Part shown: positions 1 through 14,000 of the stretch, in pieces
Layout of the letters: every line of letters starts with the position of its first letter
How positions within the stretch are numbered: the stretch's first letter is position 1
Origin: Cochliopodium minus
Taxonomy: Eukaryota > Discosea > Himatismenida > Cochliopodiidae
DNA length: 64,000 nucleotides
NCBI GenBank assembly: GCA_024220525.1
Contig: JAMYWO010000167.1
Coordinates: forward strand, 1-64,000
Reading direction: 5' to 3'
Program-made: the position numbers and the translations under genes
Notes under the pieces: generated by a model
The model's input: the letters and a program-made list of their open reading frames with translations, nothing else
Told to the model about the DNA's origin: nothing
Databases searched by the model: none

Positions 1-7
1 TGAAAAG

Positions 8-1886
8 ATGAGTAAGAGTGAAATAGAAAGTAGGTTGGAAAAAACATTTGGAAGTGGAATAAAAGAAAAAGTAGAAAAGAAAAAGAAGAGTAAAAGATTA
101 TCCTTGTCACAAACATTAAATTTATCAGAATTGAGTCAAACTCAACATTTTTTCCCCATCATTCATTCTCTCACAGAAAACATACATTCAGAAACAGAAC
201 TTTTCTCTTCTCCTTCTTTCAAAGATTCTATCTATGAGATGTGTCATTTCATATATGAAACAATATTGAAATACAATGAAGGAAATAGAGAAGTGTTGAT
301 TAAACAAAGTTCTCTTTTGTTTGAACAAGGTAAATGTGAAATTGATTCTCAAAAAAAAGCATTGTCCTTATTTACAGAAAGTGGAAAGAAATATAAAAAA
401 GTACTACTTCTCAATCCTTCTCTTCTTCTTCTTCTTCAAAAAAAATATCCTTCTATCCCCTTTTTAGAATTGGGAGAAATAGAGTTGGCTTGTTTAATGG
501 AAATATTGAAAAGAAAAGAAGAAATGAGTGAAATAAATTTAAAATGGTTTCTTTCTTTAAACAGAATTCATTTTGATCCTTCTGTTTTCAATTCTTTACT
601 TTCTATTTCTCAACATTCTCTTTCTCATCTTTATTTTAATCGTTCTCCTCTTTCTCCTCTTTCTTTTTCTCATCTTTCCCTCCCTCATCTTACTATTTTA
701 TCACTTAACAACCTCCTTCTTTTTTCTTTTTCTTCTTTTTTTTCTTTAATTCTTCGTTGTCCTTCTTTAAAAATTTTACACTTTAAAGATAATCTCCTCT
801 TTACTTCTCTCCCCTCTTCTTTTCCTTTCCCTTCTCTCTTTTCTCCTCCCAAATCTCCTCCCTCTACTACTACTACTACTTCTACCTCCTCTTCCATCTC
901 CCCTCTCTCCACTTCTTCTAAACCTTCTCTCAAAGAAATTGGAAAAAAGGATAATACTAATAATAATATTATTATTAACAAAGATAATAATAACAATAGT
1001 AATAGTAGTAAAGATAATAACAATAATAAAGATAATAATGGGATTTATGACGAAGAAAAATGGAGGAAATTAAATGAGAATATAGAAGAAATAGATATGT
1101 CAGGATGTATTAACATAGATAGCAACAGCATATTCAAGTTTATTGGAAATTTCGAAAATTTGAAAATATTTAGAGGAAAAAGACTCAAAAAAATAACGAA
1201 CAGAGAAATCTTTCAGATCATGGGTAAAAATTCTCACAACATCCAAGAAATTGACATCAGAGACTGTCCTTTGGTTGATGATAAAGGTGGTTCTTACATT
1301 GGTAAATTTAATTATATTAATTTATTTTATTTTATTATTATTGTTATTATTATTGTTATTATTTTTATTATTATTATTATTATTATTATTGTTGTTATTA
1401 TTATCTTTTTTATTATTATTATTATTATTATTATTGTTGTTATTATTATCTTTTTTATTATTATTATTATTATTATTATCATTTTTATTATTATTTTTAT
1501 TATTATTATTATATTTAAAATATTACAAAGGAAAATATGGATCACAGTTGAAAATATGTAAAATGTCAAATTCAAAAATATCGAATCACACGTTGATGTC
1601 ATTGTCACAAGGATCACCAAAAATAACAACATTGTCCATAACAAATTGTTTTGAAGTGAATGATAGTAGCATCTATTCTATTTTACATAATCTAAAAAAT
1701 CTTTCCATTTTAAAAATGAGTAAAACAAAATTGGTAACTTCTTCTCCTTTTAAATCTCTTTCTTCCTCTCTTCCTCCATTGGAATATTTAGATGTGAGTG
1801 AATGTCCACAATTGGATAATGATTTCATTTTTTCTTTACTACGTTCCTCTACTCACCTTCTTTCTCTTCATCTTTCTCATCTTTAT
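8..1886 (+). CDS. Leucine-rich-repeat protein (partial at 3' end, possibly at 5' end)
   Basis: The reading frame is open from the window edge; the first Met is at 8, but no upstream stop is visible, so the true start may lie outside. Exon 1 is 8-1301; an intron at 1302-1530 (GT...AG, mostly TTA/ATT microsatellite) joins in phase to exon 2, 1531-1886. The N-terminal ~160 residues look helical with a weak TPR-like stretch. Leucine-rich repeats follow (LxxLxLxxL patterns near residues 195-265 and again after residue 355, e.g. EEIDMSGC, QEIDIRDC, EYLDVSECPQL), of the cysteine-containing AMN1/F-box-like type. A Thr/Ser- and Asn-rich low-complexity linker separates the two LRR blocks. No enzymatic motif is seen. 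The gene is cut by an N at 1887 and the sequence after the N belongs to another contig. The LRR assignment is secure; the role is unknown, perhaps protein-protein interaction or ubiquitin-ligase adaptor. Confidence 0.7.
1302..1530 (+). repeat. Intronic (TTA)n microsatellite
   Basis: This intron of the LRR gene is three to four times longer than its neighbours, and nearly all the extra length is TTA/TTG trinucleotide repeat. It is read as poly-Ile/Leu in overlapping frames, which should not be taken as protein. Donor ggtaaat and acceptor acaaag keep the LRR frame. Confidence 0.8.
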
Positions 1887-1887
1887 N
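1887..1887. other. Assembly join (single N)
   Basis: A lone N breaks the LRR gene. The 77 bases directly after it recur exactly at 57301-57377, directly before another lone N, so this is a contig join and not a sequenced base. Confidence 0.9.
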
Positions 1888-1964
1888 TCCCCATTTTATT
1901 TTTATTATAGGTCTTTTAAATAGAAGATTCTTTTAATAATATTATATAAAGTTGTTTTTATTCC
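1888..1964. repeat. 77-bp contig-end overlap, copy 1
   Basis: This stretch is identical base for base to 57301-57377. It starts right after the N at 1887. It contains the last codons and TAG stop (1908-1910) of the gene whose terminal exon is at 57172-57323. An exact 77-base identity at two contig ends is the signature expected of a k=77 de Bruijn graph assembly. Confidence 0.9.
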
Positions 1965-2086
1965 AAAGAATATTCTATTTTCATTAAAGACCTAATTAAT
2001 ATGATTTTTTTTTTTTCATAAAATTTAAAGATTAATTAAAAAAGTTTTTTATTATAATTATTAATAAACCATAAATTAAAAAAAAC

Positions 2087-5000
2087 ATGCATGTCAGAAC
2101 AATTATACTTTGTTTAATATTATTGGTCTCTGGGATTCTTGGAATAAACTGTCCTTCATTCAATTATTTTTGCAGTATAATTTTTTTTGAAAGAAAACAG
2201 AAAAAACATTAAATTATTTTTCATTCTCCAAGCTAAAGATATAACAAATATTGATGGTATTGAAGGATTAGATTTAAGACCATTATTTCGGGAGATTCTA
2301 TGCAAAGAAGATCAATTTCATACATTCTCATCAAAAACAATCAAATTAAACGAACCAAACATATCCTTCCTATCCAATTTCGGGCAAATTGGTGTATCTC
2401 AAACAAAAGGTTCAATTCAAGCAAGATATTTTGTTGATCAACAGCAATTGATCGACATGGAGATTCATATCTTGATAAATATGGTGATAAAGAGCCCAAA
2501 CTCTTTGATTGATGGAGTATCCATTCAATTGAATATTCATAAATCTGCTTTGAAAATTACGATTGATCAAATCCCACACCTCACCAAAAGTTGGAAAGGA
2601 ATGTTGAGCAGTTTGGATTCATCCAATCAGATTATAATATCAGATCACAACATCTTTGATGGCAATCATGCTACAGTGCTAAAAAAAGAACCTTTCATTT
2701 CAGAAGAGCAAAGGATCCTTGCAGAAAATTTTGAGAAAGAGCTGGAGTATTGGTGTATGCTTTCCAATATTGATAATCTTCTTAAACCTCTTCATTCACA
2801 AACTTCTGCAACTAACACGAACATTAGGGGACTCATTTTACCAAACTATGAACTCTTTAGCGAACCCAATAAATTGCAGTTTGTTCATGGATCCATTTGG
2901 AGAAATGATTTGGGAAACTTTTCAAAATCAGGGATCTTTCTTCAATTCAATTTAACATGCGATATTTCAACTTGTGATCCTTATATGCTCCAAGCATTCG
3001 AAGATTTTGGATCATCTCATTATTCCAATTTGGAAGCTACTTCATTAGAATCCTCATTGTATCTCTCAGCCTTTATTGATGAGGATTATTTCCAGATAAA
3101 TACCATCTCTTCATCTATTAACTCCATCTATCAATGCAGAACTTGCCAAGGACAAAGCTCTTCCTTTTTTTCTCTCAACATTGAACTGGGAGCTTCTTCG
3201 TCAACAAAATTACCCCGTTTGTTGATGAAAGATCTGCAAAGTGCCATTTCAATGTTGACATCCATACAAATTAATAAATCTGGGAAATTTGGTGGTTTTA
3301 CCAAAGATATAAATGGAATGATAAATTCAACGTCAATTATCAAAGATCTCTTTAAAAGTGGGAAGGTTCAATATATTCCAATAATATTCTATTGATTCTT
3401 CATAATATTATAATTACATTTTATTTTAAAGGGTGGGATTGTGGTTTCTGATAGATCATTAACTTCATTTTCTCAAGTCTCTTTTCTCCTCAATTTAGCA
3501 AATACATTTACGAGCACAAGTCCAGTCACTAATCAGATCATTCTTTCCTTCTTTTCCCAAGCTAACCTTAACTCATATTATAATGCATACGTCACCTCAA
3601 TCCCTAGTCCAACAGTTATTGGGTTTTTGCAATGGGCATTTGATGACAGGATCCTTACATCTATTTCTTTTGGTATCAGTTTCGATGATGATGGAAATCC
3701 TATTATAGATGTAATGTGTGGAGGTAAACATTTTGGTTTTAACAAAATTTAAAATTATTATTTTTGTTCAGGTGAATTGCAGAGCACAGGTATTCCACAA
3801 GATTATATACAACAAATGAATGCTATTCTTTATAATGCTGAGGTTCAGTTTGCAGAGTTATTAAAAGCTTACCCTGTATACTTTGTGCTTTTAGTTCCAC
3901 CACCCCTTGTTGACCAGCTCAACTCATTTTCGAATACACACAAAGCTCAGTACAGTGCAAGAGCTATATTATCTGGAATTTTTACCCAAACGTCAATTTC
4001 TCTTGTCTCAACACCTCTCTTGGTAGAATCTTTTCAATCTGACGTTGTTTATTACTTTCAAAATTTGGTATCGGAGAGATTCTATTTTATGGAGTCAAAA
4101 TTCTTCATAAGTAGCCAATTTGCTTCTCTAACAAGTTCAGTAAATCCTGTTTTAAAACAAATATTTGGAGATTCATTCTATCTCAATCCATTAAATGGTA
4201 ACTTCCCTACATACAGTACTCAAACATGGAGTAACTTTAATAGTTTGGATACTTCTGTCGAGTTGGTTGCTCAAATGGTTGGTTCTAACACTCTTTCTTC
4301 TAAATTAGATCCCATTGGTTCCGTCTGCTATGGTAACATTAATTTGCGCACTTCTAGTGAATATTCTTGGTACAACATCATTTTGGGGTTGAAAAATTTG
4401 TTTTCTCAGTTATCAGCTTTAACAAATAGCCAACTGAATCAAGTCCTCGAAAATTATTTAACTTCAGTTTATAATCAAGCTGGTGGTGGTGGACATTTTG
4501 ACGTAAGGGTATTCTCTGATCTAACACATCAATCCGTTATCTATGTCTGGTCCAATTTTTTTTCTTCGAGGATAATATCTCTAACAGATAACACCATTTG
4601 GGAAAACAAAGTTTTGTTGTCCAGCGTTGAAATTCCAATGACAATTAGTTCTTCCCTATCTTATAAAATAGGTCCAAATGATCATGGTTTGGGATCGTTC
4701 ACTGGAACAGCCTTCTCTTCTTATTCTCATTCTCCAGTCCCTATTTCTGTGTTCATGCATTCGGGAAAGATCACCAAAAGTACTTTTCAAGTTTCTGTTT
4801 CTTTACCAACAAACCCTTCAAGTATAGTTGCAAATTTCGAGATGGAGAGTGATATATTTCCAGGAGTATCTTTTCCTATTTCTATTGTTTCCACTCTCTT
4901 GGCAAACAATGTTTATGACATTGACAAGTACAAGTTGACTTATATCGATGTTGGACTAAGTGATGGGTTGAAAGTTTCTCCAAACCAAATCTATTCAACC

Positions 5001-8000
5001 TTTTACAACGTATTAGCAAAAATTCCAGAAAATTTCTTTGCTGGACAATTTAACATTAGGATTCCTGGTTTAGCAAACAGCACCAGTCAGTTGACTTCTT
5101 TGATGGATACCTTTATTCTTTCTAAAGTAAATTCATTAGCGTATTACCCTAAACAGTTAAAAAATTCTGTGATTTTGCAATCTGATCTGGCTTGTGTGAC
5201 TTCTTTGAACAATAACTTTCAGATGAACTTAACTGTAAATGGAGCTCTTTATGTTTGCGAAATCAATGAGCTTAATCTCTCCAATATTAACACTTTTGTA
5301 ACCACTCTTCAATCAAATCTTCTCTCTTGTTCTCCCTTTCTTGCATCTTTGGAGATTAAAGTTGGGGATGTTTCTCAAAATTTACAATGTGGCAATATTT
5401 TAATCACCAACCCAATAAACTCTATCTATAAATTAAGAATCGACCTTCCTGATAGCGGAAATTTTTCTTTCATTAGTCCTTATTGGGAAACTCAAGCTAC
5501 TCCTTTATTTTCAAATTACATGGACATGCAAAAACTATTGATGGTGTCACTTCACCAAAGAGAACTACCTCAATTAATTAGATCTGAAATCTCTCAAAAT
5601 GTAATTTTTGAAACAAATGAAAATTTGGCAGAAAGTTTCAAAGCGGTGTATCCACCAAATTTTTCTTCTTTTGGGATTCAATTTTTCTTTAACCAGAGCT
5701 CATTTGTTGATCAAATCTACTTTGATACTGAGTTTTCGACTTCTTCTCTCAAAGTTCTTATGAACGAATCAAACTCTGTTCTTTCTGAGATCTCTAGCAA
5801 GATTAATACCACCTTTTTTGTTGTTTATGAGACACCTAGTGTCAACTTTGGAAACTTCTCATTTGAATTAAATTTGGATGACACTGTCCAAAATAGTATA
5901 GTAACTGAAAACAACAACACCTTCAACTTATTAATTCAGGGCCAAGTAAGAACAAACAGTACAGTCCAACAAATTCAAGTGCAAAAACTAATTGTTCTTC
6001 AAGTTGGTAATTTTTTTTTTCAACTCCAAAATTATGATTGATAACATCGTTTAATAGGGATTAATATATATGAAGCTCTCAATCAATCATTTAATACTTT
6101 GGATCCAGTTTTCAGGTAATTACAATTAATGTAATACTGATTTTTTTCTCTCATTTTTAATAGGAATTTCATCAATATAACCGTCTTTAACACAACAATT
6201 TTGACCACCATTGAGAATGTGGCAATAAAATTTCTGAGATATGAAGAAAATGGTGTTTGGTTCATTCCAACTTCTGTGATTTTTAGTGAATCTAGTTCTC
6301 CTTTTGTTGGGAATGTGACTCTTTCTCCGCCAAGAACTAGAACTTGCACAAATGACACTTCTTTTTCGATCAACTATGCCTCAGAAGGTTATCAAAAAAA
6401 CTCCAAAAGTTCTCTTTCTATTTTTGAACTTGATTCAAAAAATATTTCTTCTTTGATCAACCTCTCGTTTATTGCCACTTCTAAAACATCAAAGGTTTAC
6501 TTGTTTAATTCATTTCGAATATTAAGTTTTTAAAAGTTTTTTTCTAGCCCATTTCACTGATCTCACAGTCATACCAAAAAATGGTAACGAACCCATTGGA
6601 TCTATTTGATGTTGTTGCAAGGGTCTACTCACATTTCCACATGGAAGATGCGAATTTTGTTTTGAAAAAAATTGAAGCACCCAACTTTAACTTGAGTTAT
6701 TGTTTTTCTCAAATTTTTGTTAAACACTAATATATTCTTTAAAAAATTTTAGCAAATTTGGTTGATGTTGTTACGAAATTGACAGATTGGACAGAATTTA
6801 AAAATTTTACTGATTCTTTGACTGGTCAGTTTTTTTCATTTTCTCTTAATTTTTGTATTATTTATTTTGTCAAAAATAGTCCCTGTAACAAAGTTCTTTG
6901 CAAAGACGAGTGAGCAAATAAAATTTTTGTCAGAATTTTACAAAGTAAATGACACTAAAGTTATTTGGTGTAAATCAATTGGAGTTTTGGTAGAAAAACT
7001 AAATACAATAGCTTCAAAAGAAGTAGCCAGGTTAAAAATTCAAATTTTTTCAAAAAAACTATATTAATTATCTTTTATTTTGTGAAAAAGATCAAATTTG
7101 CCGTGGATTGATTATAATTTGAAATCTATTTTGGATAAACATATTGGATCTCTTTTTAAACAGATTCAAAACAAAGTTTGCGCTAATGATGACTTCTCAA
7201 TGACCATCGAGACTTTTTGCAAATTAATCCAAGATATCAGTGGAAAAACTGATATTTGTTCAACTTCTGTTGACTCAAAAGTTCTCACCTTGAATATCTC
7301 TTTGATCAACAAGGACAAATCTCACAGCGGAAATTTCGATTTTTCCACTCCACGAATCTTTCCCAATTCTAATTTCTCAAGTGGTATTGGGAGCACAGGG
7401 TCTTCTGTTTTGAATTATACTTTGTACTCAATGATCCAACTGAAAATTGATTTTGATAATTCAAGTTTACCTATCAACATCTACCTGGGAAATGAAACTA
7501 AAATTGAAGCTTCTTTTTCGAGTTTGGTTACTGGAAAAATAAGTGCCAAGCTTGGAACTATTGAAACTAGTTTTGCAAATTTGGTCGCCAAGCTAGGAAG
7601 TCCAAATCCTTTCACAATCAACATTCATGGATTTCATAATTTGCAACCTTCTTTTAATTTTTCGGGGGATGGTGCTTCGATGCAAGCTGTTCTTAGTCTT
7701 TTTGGAGATACATTGTGTGAAATAAACGTCCAAATTCCTGAAGTTCAAAAATTTTTGGATTTTACTTCCAATCCAGACTCGGTGAAAGTTCAAGGTTGCA
7801 GTTGGTCAGAAATATGGGCAAAAATTGAGGAAAAATTTGATCAACTATCGCCACTTTTTAACTATTTCTCTAGTGGACAATTTACAAAAGATTTTCATTT
7901 GGGAATGGGAAGTTTCATCGAAGAAATGCTCGGACCTGATGGAGTTGTGACAAATTTTGTTTTACCCTTAGTTAATAAGGTAATTATATTTTTTAATTTA

Positions 8001-11000
8001 TATTAATTTAAATTTAATTTATCATTTATATCAAAAAAGCTTGTTGTCAGATTAATAGATAAATCTCTTCGTAAAGTTGTAGGACCAGAAATAACACAAC
8101 AAATTATTGAAAGTGAAACTGATATGCTGAATAGTATTGTCAGAAATCATACGTTCCAATTCAACGTAACAAAACTAGATGAATTTATTCTGAAAGATTT
8201 CACTGACTTCATGTACTTTTTTTTTTTTACCTATTGCAATCAATTAACATTATTTTATTCTAGGTGTAAATCAATGAAACCTCTCATCAAAAATGGTACT
8301 TCTTGTCCTCCTGTCCCACCTGTTTCTGAAAAAGATTCCGATTACAAATGGACCTTTCAATTGGGACAAATGTTCTCACACGAATTCAAATTAGTCAAAT
8401 TTTCATTAGGAAACCAAAGAACTGTAATTATATTCAAATTTTAAAATAATTTTTTGATTCTACTTTTATCAAAAGGCATCATTAAATGCTAGTTGCCAAG
8501 AAGACTTGTTATTTGAATGGAACTTTAATTTTACCTTGGTCTTCAACAAAAAAACTGGGTTGAGAGTTCAGTTTGACAATAAAACTGTCTTTGATTGCAA
8601 GGCAAGGTGAGATTAATGAGAATCCAAATTAAAAAAAAAAAGTAAAAATTAATCATTAACTCAAAAATAATGTAGTGCTACCTTCAACAAAGATTGTAAA
8701 TTATCAGGTAATATTGCATTCTTGGGAGCTGAATCTAATTGGGTTGGTGGTCTTGTAGCAAAACTTTTTGTGCAAAATGATGGAGAAAAAGAACTTCTCA
8801 GTTGGGAACAACCAACTTTGAAAACTATCCCTAACCTCAAGTTGGATCATTCTTTCTCTGCAAATGTAACTGGTAACAACTTTTATTTCAAAGAAAACAT
8901 TTTTTTATTAACATTAATTTTTATCAAAGGAACAACCTATCTTGGATTTGCTGGAAAATTTTTCAGCAGGTTAGCAAACGATCCTACTAAAGCTCTCCCT
9001 CATTACAAAGTACTATTAGATTTTGGTTGGCACACATCTAACCTCCTAGAAAGTGGTGGAACACCTCTTTATTTCAAAGTGGGAGATATTAACTTGTGCA
9101 TGGGAGTTACCTTGGGTAAGATGATGAAAAGTTGTGTAGAAGAAGCAGAAAAAATTTTGAAACCTTTGAACAGTGTTTTGGGAGATCAAGGATTTTTGAT
9201 GAAAAAAGTTCCTACCACAAAATTTCTTTTTGGTAAAACATTTAATTTCTAAATTGAAACATTTTAAAATTGAAACATTTTAAATTATTTTATATTTTTT
9301 CAGGAAGGGAACTAACAGTTGCGGAGTTTTTAAAGTTTTTAAATGACTACTATTGCGACGGAGATTGTATGTTTGATGGGTACAAAAAGTTTATTTATTT
9401 TTTTTAAAACTAACTATAAACATTTTTAATTATTTAGTGTTATTGAATCCCTTCAAACTTATTCCAAAATTTACCAACAATTAAAATTATTGCAAGATTT
9501 ATCTAATTTGATTGTCACTGATGATGGGGATATCTGCAACATTGCTAGGTTGATCAAAAATTTCACGGTTTCAGATTGGCATTTAAAAGAACCTAGTATT
9601 GAGATAGCTCCAGGACCTGAAAATGATAATTTGAACATTTCTCCAGATCTTCAACAACATTCTGAATGTAAAAAACAATTTGTTAAATTTTTTCTTTTAC
9701 TTATTTCAATTTTACTCAAGTAATCAAAAATACTTACAACTCTGTGAAAATTGATGGTATTTTTTCACATTTTTTTTTTAAAAAAAAATCAAATTCAAAA
9801 CTATTTTTTAAAAAAAAGGTTCCTTTGCTGTGTCTTTCTCTCTTTTAGAAAATCCTCAACAAAAATTAATTAAAATCCTTTGTGATATACCAGTTAAAGT
9901 AGTCTCTTTAAAGTTTCCAAAAGCGGTAGCTAGGGTATTTTCTCCAATTATAGGTATCAATTTCCAAAAATTTAGTGAATTTATGTTAATTGTTCTTGTA
10001 ATATGATACCTAGATGCGTATGTGTGGCCAGGTTATTCTTTCAATTTTTAATTTTTAATTTAAATAATAAGTGTTTTATAAAATAAAAGCACCACCAATC
10101 AGACTTTGTATAGGTGTATTCGCGCACTTGACTGTGGACGTAAGAGAAATCTTTTTGGATTCACAAGCATTCACGTAAAAATTAAAAATTTAAATCAATT
10201 TTAATTAATTAAATTAATTATTTCCCTTCATAGTAACGCATTCAAGGGAGGAGTAGGAAAGTTGATATCTGACATTGCTATTCCCACTGTAAATGAAGGT
10301 AATAAAAACCATCACTCTACTTTATAATCAAATCATTTTCAATATAAATTGTTTAGATGGCTCAAGAATAAACCAAATAACAGCAGGAATTGGACTCTAT
10401 GGAAGTCTCAGCATCGACTTTCTTATTTTCGAAGGAGGAGCTTGTAAAATTATGAAACTATTTACTCATCTCTTAAATTTTATGTTAATATAAAAAAAGG
10501 GGCCTCCATCGAACTAAGAGTAACAATGTCTTTGAATGATATTAGCGGAAAAGGTAATTAATAAATAAACCCAGAAATCTATTTTATAAAGATTTAAAAA
10601 TAATTTCTTAGGATACATTACAATGGGGGAACTCCACTATATGATTACACACAAAGGCCCACTAAGTGCTTTTCAAACGCACATTAGTCTGGTATGTGGT
10701 TATGGATTGTACATTAGAGGTAGCTTTTTTTTACTTTTTATTAAAATAAAATCATTTATTTTTTATAAAGCTTGTATACCTTTGCCATTCAGCTCCTATT
10801 GTTGGACAATAGTAAGTTGGAACCATCATTTCCCTCTATTTGGTGAGAACTTTGCACCTGAGATTATTCAACCTGCTATACAAGGATCTCAAGTCAACAT
10901 GAATGCAATGCAGTATCTTCCATCTTCTAAAGCAGCAGCTGGTCTTCCTATAATAACATATTACCTAAGGTCAACAGATGGTTTAACAACCAACGTAGAT

Positions 11001-14000
11001 ATTTCTTCTCCTTTATTTCCTTTTCAACAACCTTACTCTGGACGTATTCCTTTTTCTACTATTTCATACTATGGAAATCCAAGTGGTCAACAAATAGTTG
11101 GTATTAAATTTTTAATAATTTTCCAAAAAAGATTTACTTAAATTCTTTTTTAGTGAAAGGAAATAATTGCCCAATCATAATCCCTCCGAATAGTGAGTTA
11201 CTTGTTGGAATGGATAGTTATTTTTCAAGCCAATTTTATTTGAATAAATATTCGTTTTTCACCGAAAAAACTCAAGCATTAGTTATATCTTCTGTTAATT
11301 CCGTAACCCTAAAGGAGCCTATAGAAATATCTTCTATTTTCATACAAGGATTACCTTCTAATACTCAAGTAATTGTAGCTCCAAATTCTTTTCTTGAAAT
11401 TAAAGGATCTGCTGTACTCTTTCATCCAAATGTAATTAATTTAGAATCCAATTCAGAAGGAAACGAAATCTCCCACATGATTGTTGATGTAAATGACTGT
11501 TTCCAATTTGAAATCAACGACCAATCTTGTTTGTGTTACAATGCAATGGGAAATGTAGTTTCTGTTTATCATCCTACAGAATTACTCAACTCAACTTACA
11601 CTGGAATACAAAACACCAACGCAATGTACCAAATTAATGGTGTCCCAAAAGAAAGAACTGCTAATGTGAATGGAGGAGATACAAATGACAATTTTACCAT
11701 CCCCATTCTGACTAATTTAAGGTACACCTATTTTTATTTTGATTTTTAATCACAATAAACTGTAAATAAATTAAAGAGGACTCACCTTTTTAAATGGAAA
11801 GAGTGGAATAAACTCCGTTTCAATGAATGATTCAAGTTTCGAGATTGATGTTTGGGTAAGAGTAGATGCTTCTCCAAAAAGTCTCGTCAGAACGAATTCC
11901 CAAGGAACAAAGAATGTTTTTTTTATGAGTGAAATTGACTTGAAGACTTACTATATCAAAGGAGGTAAAAAAACAAAAAAAAAAAGTTTATCCTCCAAAT
12001 TTTTATTTCATTATTTAAAGGACCTTCCCCATATACCTTTAACCTTTTGCCAACCACCTCAGGTGAGAGAATTCATATTTATTCGGAAGGTTCATCATCA
12101 ACTGATGAAATCAATTTCAGATTCAGTGGATGTGGTGTACAAACAAGCAATTACTACCAAGCTGATACAACTGGAATCCATAATATCTATGTAGGAAACA
12201 GCAATGGTTTGATGGGTCTCGTATGGTATTAATTTTGAGAAATCATAATTTTTTTTTCCAAAGAAAATAAAATGATTGTTTTAATTTAGTTCCCTTACAG
12301 TGATAAGCAATCAATTATGCAATGCTACCATTTTTCTGGATGCATCCAATGATCCAAGAGATTTGATTTGGATCTTCGAAAAAGAAAAAGTGACCATCTA
12401 CAATTCCAATGACTCATCTGATCAATTTCAGTTATTCTTGATCGGTGTCAATCTTACTAGTGTGAACTTTGGAAAAATAAACAATAATGTTAAATTCATG
12501 TAAGAAAAAAAAATTTTTTCTTTTAATTCAAAAATTGTCTTCAACCTTTAAAATAACTATTTTTAGTAAACCAACCCCCAACACTGAATTTGTTTTCGAC
12601 TTTCCTGAATCTCAAGCTTTAAATGAAATAACTATTGAAAGATCACAAGAAGCGATCCTCTTGTTGGGATATATCGATTTTTTGAACATTGGACCCAAAA
12701 ATCCAAAAAAATATCCTTTATTACCTCTGTTTAACATCCTTGGAAGTATCTTCATTTCTCCAACCAATGGAGAGTCGTTTTCTCAAGTTAGACCTCTCAT
12801 AATTACGATTGATCAAGGTACTGGTATAAATGCTTTGCCTCAAACCTATTCTCTCAACTCCACATGCTTTGATCCTGTTTTCAATGGAGTGATTAATCCT
12901 GCATATAGATACTCTGATAACATGAAATTCAAGATTCAATCTTTGCATTTGTCTCCAGTTGACTGCCACTTGAACTATGGTAGAATAGATGGTGTCAACA
13001 ATGAGGTAAAAATTTATAGAATATATCAATTTAATAATCTCAATTCTTACTTACATAATAATCTAATAATAGATTAATTTATTTGTGGAGACTGGCGATG
13101 GTGATGATCGTATATTTATCACAAATCCTTCGTTATTTTATTCTTTCAAATTGTATGGCGCAAATGATACTGTCACGATGAATGGATCATCCAATATATT
13201 CACTGAAGGATCTCTCATACATACTGGAAATGGTGCTGACACAGTTGAAATCACTTCTCCTGTTAGTAATATTACCCTTGACTTGGAACTTGATACATTT
13301 GTTGATAAATTGAATATAAATTTTGATTATCTAGATCGTCCTCCTAATGTTATCGGTAACAAGATCACTCAACTGGGGAAAGATGGAACTATGGAAATTT
13401 TGAATTGGCACTTTCAAGACATGATCTACGTCAGAGCAATGTACATAAATGACAAATTTTTTCCACAATTGAATGATGTAAGTGATCCAGTGGTAATTCT
13501 AAACAATGCAACAGAGCCCAATACTGTGTTTCGCTATTTTCTTGTTAATAATACAATATACGTTATTAAAGCGTGTGCCAATTCAACATCAATCATTCTC
13601 GATGCTACCTCCCATTTCACTAACGTTCCATCTGCAAAAAATTGGGTGATCATTGTCGAACTGGACTCTTTGACTGACTATCCCATGTACATCAATATCA
13701 TTGCAGACACAAACTCTAATGGAACTCTCATAATTAATGTACCTTCTTCTAATAGTACTTTGACATGTCAAATTACCGATTTTTTGGAAAATGTTTTATT
13801 TGGAAAACTTTTGATGAATGCCAAAATACAACATCTTGAAATATACTCCAAAGAAACAGCCCTAAATGTTTCTGTTTCAAATACCCCTTGTTCAAGCGAT
13901 TTGGTGATAGTAGGAGCTTCCAATTCAACTGTTGTTTTGCATGATTACTCTTCAAACGTACTCATTATCAATTGCAGTTCCAAATTAGAAGCAAAGAAAA

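Noticed and set aside
1251-1910. Open frames rich in Leu/Ile over the TTA repeat and across the N
   Set aside because: They are translations of an intronic microsatellite and of a chimeric contig join.
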